DNA of 64,000 bases from Hysterangium stoloniferum. Its lineage: Eukaryota > Basidiomycota > Agaricomycetes > Hysterangiales > Hysterangiaceae. Location of the stretch: contig WHVD01000170.1 of NCBI GenBank assembly GCA_015178975.1, positions 105,043-169,042 on the forward strand, read 5' to 3'. Shown piece after piece: positions 57,762 to 64,000 of the stretch (the stretch's first letter is position 1; each line of letters begins with the position of its first letter). The translations under genes and the position numbers were made by a program. Under the pieces are notes generated by a model. It was not told the origin of the DNA. It did no database searches and saw nothing but the letters and a program-made list of their open reading frames with translations.

Positions 57762-58443
57762 TGTGAAGGATAAGTCATATAGGAGGTGCGGTTAAAGGCT
57801 CTAAGCCTTACTCCTTAACCGCTTTATAATCTCATTATTCTCTTTATGTTCTATATTTTTATTCTATCTCTATATCTCATAAATACGGGTCAAACCCCCT
57901 TTATTTAGTTCGAGAGTCCATGTATGCTTGTGGGCACTCTCGCCCACAAGAAGTATGCACATGTCACAGGTAGTAGTCACACGGATAAAACTCAGACACC
58001 TTTCAACCCCGACAACCATCACCTGCACATGCAAGTACTGGTTCGGGGCCTAGTCTGAAACTAGTCTTCGCTCTATCTCTCTTACTATATCTACAGTAAC
58101 TACACTTCGCACTGAAACAGTCGAAGTCAGTTACTACCACTCAACTTGACTTCTACCTCTTGGTTCGCGCAGTAAGAATATCCATCGTAGTTCACATTCT
58201 TAGAATATTCTCTCTCCCTCACAATATATACTTTCTCTCCGCTACTTGGCCGTTAGTTCAGCTAGCTACGCAATTGGATCGTACCGCAAGGTCGATCCGC
58301 TCTTGTAACTATTTACCGATGGCACCTTAAGGGTCAATCGTAATCTATACTTGATCACTTCAAACTACTAGTCAGTTGTATATCATACTATCGTTAGTCG
58401 ATAACGATCGCACATTGAGTAGTAAACTACTCGACCCTTTACA
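57762..58443 (+). mobile_element. 5' LTR of Ty3/gypsy element
   Basis: 682 bp, TGTGAAGGATAAGTC...CTCGACCCTTTACA, followed by GTGGTGATCTGGGCCGGACC as primer-binding site. Shares scattered motifs (TATGTATGCTTGTGGGC, AACTCAGACACCTTT) with families A-C, so it is a distant relative of them. Confidence 0.8.
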
Positions 58444-58463
58444 GTGGTGATCTGGGCCGGACC
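58444..58463 (+). promoter_or_regulatory. Primer-binding site of the gypsy element
   Basis: GTGGTGATCTGGGCCGGACC directly after the LTR. The same sequence with one or two changes follows LTRs at 33939, 44755 and (minus) 36347. TGG is the complement of a tRNA CCA end. Confidence 0.6.
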
Positions 58464-58508
58464 CTCATTCACTGCGATCCACACGAACATTCGGCTAGTA
58501 GTAGTATT

Positions 58509-59831
58509 ATGACCTTAACCAGTGGCAGAACCTCCCGAATTCCTACGCCTTCAGGTGCCCCTCGGACGAGAAAGGAATACCCCGACCTAGGACTACCCAG
58601 TAATGTCACGACGCGGAAATCATCTCTAATGACTCAAGAGACCGATACTGTCTTGGAGCCCTTACAAGGTGAACACGGGCTTCCCGCGAGTGATTCTACT
58701 GAAACGAGCAAGAATAACTCCTATTTTAAGTCATCGGAAACTCTCGGACTCCTTACCGCTCGATCAAACAGAAACGACACCAGTCTGAAATTTCCACCAC
58801 CTCAAGTGATGCTACAGAATCCCTTCAGAGGTCAGATATATTTCACTGAACTGGTAAATGACAAATGGGATAAATACTACTCGGGACAAATTGAAGAAAA
58901 GGAAGTTGACGCAGTAACCTCGGATTACTCAGACAGATACCCCAACATGCCGAAGGAGGTGTCCGTCTGGTTAGGCAGATTGAATAGCATCGTGATCACT
59001 GATTCTTTCTTTTCCCAAACCGGTACTATAGATCAGCTAGTGGAGCAACTCCCCGAGTGGTCTGAGGAGCTCGTTACTATTAATGTCGCTGGAAGAGGAC
59101 GTGTAAGGCTAGCATTATTCGAACGGATTCTTGACCTAGTGGCCATGCACGACGACACGTTACAGATCTTATACGTGATCCTAGACAAGGGCGGATCGGT
59201 ACCTAAGGTGGATTACTGGTATCTTTATACGCATACACTGGAAAGATCCCTATACAAAGCTTCTCCGAACCTCCCATTCGCCTATCACAGCCTGCAACAC
59301 AGGCTCATTCGCTGCCGTGAGAAACGAGACAAGTTGTTTATGGAAGTTCTTCACTCCTATGACGATAGTACCCAGGTTCCCACTTTCCCGGCTCACACGT
59401 CCAAAACTTTCATTCGAGATCTCCAAGGATCTTCCGGCACTAGCTTTCTGCGCTCTCTCAATCGTAAGTCTATCCTCGAGAGTTTTCCCCAAGACACGAG
59501 GGAGGAGATCTTGGGAAGACTCCACGAGAAATCTATTGCACCCATTCTTCTGGCCAGCAGAATCAAGACCCTCGGCATCTCACCCCAGGATGACCTCGGA
59601 CTAGGAACTTCAAACAGACCATGAAGGAACAAAGAGCCAGATACTCCCCGCTGTAGAGTTGCTTTTGGGTCCGAGGTAGCTTCTCCCTTTACGACAGTTA
59701 GTCACTCCAACGTCCCTGTTAGATCCGTCGCAAATTGAAACCGTTCTTCCTTCGCTACCACATTCGTTGAAGGAATCACTGGACAAATACCCGGGAGGGG
59801 AACTTCTTACCCGAACAACAATCTCCCTCCT
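58509..59831 (+). pseudogene. Ty3/gypsy Gag N-terminal extension (about 440 codons)
   Basis: ATG at 58509. A Ser/Thr-rich start is followed by LKFPPPQVMLQNPFRGQIYF, YPNMPKEVSVWLGRLNSIVI, TDSFFSQTGTIDQLVEQLPE, HDDTLQILYVILDKGGSVPK and SFLRSLNRKSILESFPQDTR. TGA stops at 59622 and 59736 interrupt it, but the frame is the same as that of the capsid region, and related copies read arginine or continue through. No known domain is recognised, no zinc knuckle. Five decayed copies of this region occur in the window, always directly after the LTR and primer-binding site. It may be a matrix-like or packaging part of Gag. Confidence 0.7.
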
Positions 59832-61433
59832 TTGCCAATTTCACGGGCCCCCTTCTTTCCCCCAGGAGGGCTGCCTGGGGATTCTTCTGATGGATCCAGC
59901 GATTCAGATTACAGAAGGGATTGGGACGAGAGAAGGCGAAACCCGAAAAATCCAGGAGGCCCAGCAAGCACTAATAAGAACACTAAGAGTGCCGCTCCCG
60001 ACACCGAAATTGGGAAGTTGACCTTGAACACCAATGATCTCAAAATCAAATGGTCAGATCTCCCTGAATATGACGGCTCACAATCTAAGGCACTGGACTA
60101 CATAATGGATGTTATGAGCTTGTCGGAAATCTCAGAATCCATGACGACAATTCTAGGCATCGCTCTTCCCAGACGACTTAAAGGGAACGTGAAAATCTGG
60201 TGGACTACTTTGGATCATGAGCATAGCACTGAATTCAGTCGATTGCACAGGTCTTTCCTTTGGAGTATAGTCAAAGGGTTGTTGGGTACACGATGGCATG
60301 AATCCCTGTCCCTAGAATGGGAAGAAATGAGGTTTTGTCAGCCCCATCACGACCGCGAAACCCCTGTGCAGTATATTCAAAGAAGAGTTAAACTCTACAG
60401 ATTTCTATACGGATTCTACCAAGAAAAGGAAGAGGAGACCCACCGGTTAATACTTACCCTACCCACGGAATGGTTATACTTAATACAAGGGCAAGCCATT
60501 GATGACGTCATGAGCCTCCAAGCACACGCCAATAACCTACAGGAAGCTCTAATTAATGCCTGGAATCAAACACATAGAGATAGATTTCGCCCCATTAGAC
60601 CTCGAGTTATGGTCGCGGAAAAAAACGAATTAGAAGTGGAAGCCCTGGAGCATACTCCAACTTCTCCCGATTCCATCCACCCCCATCAGGTCCTTTCCAG
60701 CGAAATAGATGACAAGGGCATGACGAGGACTCCCAGAGCAGGAAGGACTGATCCGACGCGAGGGAAACGACACGGGAAACTCTTCTTCGAGAGGAGCGAC
60801 AAACGGAGTAGCACTAGACCCCCCAAAGAGTGCTGGATTTGTGGGAGCACAGAACATTTCAAAATTGACTGTCCTCACTCAGGTAAAATGGCTCATTACG
60901 TCTCATTGAATCTATGCTCCGGGCAGAATCCTTCGGAGGAGGCGGAGGAGCAAAGGCTATATGAGGCAGTTTACAGACTAAGTACAGGCACGCGAGTATA
61001 TAATGTCGAAAGCGAATCAATTTTCATTCCAGCTTATACTGTTACCCCTGAAGATCACGAAATAATTGAGAGGTCACCCGGAGACGAAGAACCCCAACGT
61101 GGGGAAGTATACATTTCTATATCTCACGAGGATTTCGTTGAAAGAGGAGATTGTTTGGAAGTGCACTGTCAGCACCACGAAGGTCTGTCAGGGTTTAAGA
61201 GTTCCTCAAACAATATACCGCCATCGATTGAAGAAATCGCGGACGAGGAAATGTCTATCGACCGGGTTGCCTGCCTTAACAAGCAACATCTCATAGAAGA
61301 CATCAGGAACGATATGGAGGAGGAAACCTTTCCTTTCGACCCTGGACTTCCTCCTGACCTCTTGATCAGTGACGAATCGGACTCGGAGGGGGAAACAGAT
61401 GTGACCGCCTCGATGACCGCCTCGAACAGATGA
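59832..61433 (+). pseudogene. Ty3/gypsy Gag capsid and nucleocapsid
   Basis: In frame with the upstream part: PISRAPFFPPGGLPGDSSDG linker, IKWSDLPEYDGSQSKALDYI, RRLKGNVKIWWTTLDHE, TPVQYIQRRVKLYRFLYGF (retrotrans_gag capsid), then the CX2CX4HX4C zinc knuckle CWICGSTEHFKIDC at 60831-60872 and an acidic tail. No ATG occurs before IMDVM, which supports synthesis as part of a longer Gag. It ends at TGA 61431-61433, followed in frame by pol. Confidence 0.8.
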
Positions 61434-62857
61434 CTACGTCGGGACGCTGAACTAGCCCTTAGAAAAGAGGCAAAACGACCTAGAATACAATATCCCCGAT
61501 CCAGTAAGCTAATGAAAGAGGACTCCTCAATCATATACCGAAAAAGGGAGCCACCGGGAGGATATTCTAGTGTTGGTGTTTCAGCACTACATATACTCGG
61601 AGGAGTAGGGAATCCCGATTGTGAAGAACCAATCAAAATTAGACTGGATACCGGAGCCGATTTGTCTCTCATGTCAGAGGAATTCTACCGAAAACTGAAG
61701 GATCAACCTAAGCTGAAGCAAGGACTTAAACTGTGATTAATACAGCTTACCAGGAGTGCCCGAGTACTGGGTTATATTAATGTCCCCATCTACCTTAAGG
61801 ATGATAAAGGGACCCTGCTGCGATTCAACGCGGAAACCTATGTAGTACGAGGGATGACCATACCTATCCTCCTAGGAGAAGACTTCCATATCAACTATGA
61901 GATAGGAACATTGCGAGATCAACCCCTGGGATCAAGATTAATCCTCCCTGGGAGGACAGGATTCATTCCTGCCAGCTCCTCCAACGAACCTGTCCCGTTG
62001 GCCTTTTCAGTCAACAAGATCTCGCTGGAAGACGAACTAATCACGCCGACTAATCTAACGTCCAAACCCGACAAGGGCATGTGCACTGAGAGAGTCGCGA
62101 GAACCCTAGAAGATTGCACGATAGAGCCCAAGTCGGTTAGGTTAATACCCATCTTTACCGGGGATCTAAAGGACGGGGAATGGATTGTGGAGGGCATAGT
62201 TTTACAGAATGAAGATGGGACTATCCTTGCTGCCCCCACGACCGCTATCTCTAAAGAAAAGGGTATGGTACCACTGGCTAATCCGACCTTAACTCCTCAA
62301 ACTATCAGAAGAGGAGAGATCATAGGTTTGATTCACGACGCCCAAGTCTGGGCCCAGAAACCTCGATCCCAAGCAGAAGAGGAATCAATGCAAGTCACAA
62401 GCTCGAAGATTGCCCACTTCATAGAAAGTATTTCCAGGCTAGAAGAAGACAGCACCTCCAGTCCTCGACCATCTATGGTATCTCCAGAGAATGAGACAGT
62501 AGATGACTTTGATCCCGCAGGCCCGAAGACTTCGGAAATTCCCTCCTTAGAGAAGCTCTCCTCACAGGATTTGCATAAATTGGTCAACTTAGGACCTGAC
62601 ATTCCTCCTGACATTATGTCTCGCCTTAGCTCAATATTGACTAAGAATGTGCAAGCGTTTGGAGTTGACGGCAGACTGGGGCAAGTAGATAGCAAGGCCA
62701 CTATCCCACTGAAAACCGATGTGCAACCAGTGTCTGTACCGATGTTTCAAACTTCCCCTGCCAACAGGAAGGTCATAGATGAGCAAATGGACACCTGGTT
62801 CCAGAAAGGAGTCATCGAACCTTCGAAAAGCCTTGGGGAGCGCCTGCCTTCGTAGTC
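61434..62857 (+). pseudogene. Ty3/gypsy protease and pol N-terminal region
   Basis: In frame with Gag: the protease active site IRLDTGADLSLMSEEFYRKL (about 61637-61690), TGA at 61734, then VVRGMTIPILLGEDFHINYE (second half of the retropepsin fold, with the ILGxDF-like motif). A spacer follows, then the start of RT: DEQMDTWFQKGVIEPSKS. A 1-nt deletion at about 62832 shifts the frame. Confidence 0.8.
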
Positions 62858-64000
62858 TATCGCAATAATAAGCCTCGCATAGTTATTGATTATCGAAAAC
62901 TGAACGGCCTTACTATCCCAGATGAGTTTCCGTTGCCTCGACAATCAGAAATTATGCAAGCACTCTCGGGATCCAACGTTCTATCCTCGTTTGATGCCCT
63001 AGCCGGGTTTACTCAACTGGAAATGCTGGAGGAAGACCGACACAAAATGGCCTTTCGATCACATTGAGGACTATGGCATTCAGAAGGATGCCCTTCGGAT
63101 TAAGGAACGGACCCTCCATTTTTCAGCGAGTCATGCAAAACACATTGGCACCCTATCTGTGGATATTCTGTCTAGTCTACATAGACGATATAGTAAATCT
63201 TTTCTAAAACTTGGGAGGGATCATATCGAGCACCTGGACCGAGTCTTACAAGCAATAATTTCAGCTGGCATCACTCTTTCTCCAAAAAAATGCTATGTAG
63301 GCTACAACTCTATTCTCCTGCTTGGACACAAGGTGTCGCGGTTAGGTTTTTCGACCCATCAAGAGAAAGTACGAGCCATATTGGAATTAGCAACCCCAAC
63401 TAAGGTGTCTGAACTCCAACGTTTTCTGGGCATGGTTTTGTACTTCTCGGCTTACATACCCTTTTATGCATGGACTGTATCCCCGCTTTTCTCGCTACTC
63501 AAAAAGGGCACACGATGGTCTTGGGGAGTAGATCAGGAACGAGCCTTTAACGATGTCAAGGTAGCCCTGAGCTCTTCTCCGGTTCTAGCACACCCCGCGA
63601 TCGGAATGCCCTACCGTCTCTACATGGACGCCTCTGACTTCGCCCTAGGTTGCTGTTTGCAACAAGTACAAAAAATGATGCTACGGGACCTAAAGAACAC
63701 GAAGATCTATACCCAAGCGAAATCAGCATTCGAGCAGTCAAAACCAGTACCAACGTTTGTCACCCATTTTAAGACCAAAGTTCCCGAGATCACTTGGAGG
63801 GACTCCTGGGCGAAAACATTCGAGGATACTCGCATTACAGTAGAGCGGGTTATCGCGTACTGGAGTCGTACCCTCAAGAAACCGGAACGCAACTATTCAG
63901 CCACAGAGAGGGAAGCATTAGCTGCTAAGGAAGGCCTGGTTCATTTTCAACCATTCGTGGAAGGGGCACGTACTCCTCATCACGGACCATGCCGCTTTAC
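62830..64000 (+). pseudogene. Ty3/gypsy reverse transcriptase and RNase H, runs off right edge
   Basis: In shifted frames: PRIVIDYRKLNGLTIPDEFP, SSFDALAGFTQLEMLEEDRH, TGA at about 63067, RRMPFGLRNGPSIFQRVMQ, the catalytic VYIDDIV (63175-63195), GITLSPKKCYVGYNSILLLG, ELQRFLGMVLYFSAYIPFY, then RNase H YRLYMDASDFALGCCLQQ and NYSATEREALAAKEGLVHF. At least three 1-nt indels occur between 62830 and 63240. Integrase lies outside the window. Confidence 0.85.

Noticed and set aside
58509-61736. UGA recoded as a sense codon in this organism
   Set aside because: The intact oxygenase gene ends with TGA at the expected place and sister transposon copies have arginine codons where this copy has TGA.

Overview
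The window is eukaryotic, almost certainly from a mushroom-forming basidiomycete (Agaricomycetes). This rests on short GT-AG introns of about 48-60 bp, a class I hydrophobin, a DUF6533 membrane protein, an mpaB-type ER oxygenase, an agaric-type kinase-like gene and abundant Ty3/gypsy and Ty1/copia debris. No rRNA, CRISPR or prokaryotic gene organisation was seen. Gene models were built by eye from homology blocks and splice signals, so exon edges are approximate except where stated.

Left part (1-22.3 kb) carries host genes, many of them worn. In order: a HAD-family hydrolase running off the left edge (-), a broken alpha/beta-hydrolase domain (-), a multi-exon kinase-like gene (-), a PD-(D/E)XK nuclease-like gene (+), a DUF6533 protein (-), an uncharacterised gene (-), a complete mpaB-like oxygenase (+), a cytochrome P450 pseudogene (-), and two class I hydrophobin genes that are exact mirror images in the arms of a 1.45-kb inverted repeat. 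Two solo LTRs with perfect 5-bp target duplications lie between these genes.

Right part (22.3-64 kb) is a transposon graveyard in which most insertions can be ordered by their target-site duplications (TSDs). A Ty1/copia element abuts the hydrophobin palindrome; it has been interrupted, partly inverted and truncated. From 28 to 50 kb there are LTRs of three related families (here A, B and C), gag-only non-autonomous derivatives, and a second non-autonomous group with a proline-rich ORF. Two 5.6-kb elements with CACTG termini, about 0.66-0.69 kb inverted repeats and 3-bp TSDs (CACTA/CMC-like) are filled with hundreds of copies of a decamer with an AATCTA core. The second of these sits in a five-layer nest. 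Two near-identical 675-bp GGAGG-ended elements are the youngest visible insertions. From 57.8 kb to the right edge runs a Ty3/gypsy element with one LTR and a Gag-Pol frame opened by an unusual long N-terminal extension of Gag.

Recurring theme: most stops that break transposon frames are TGA at positions where arginine (CGA) is expected, and two copies confirm this reciprocally. That points to CpG deamination, probably of methylated DNA, as the main mode of decay, with small indels adding frameshifts.
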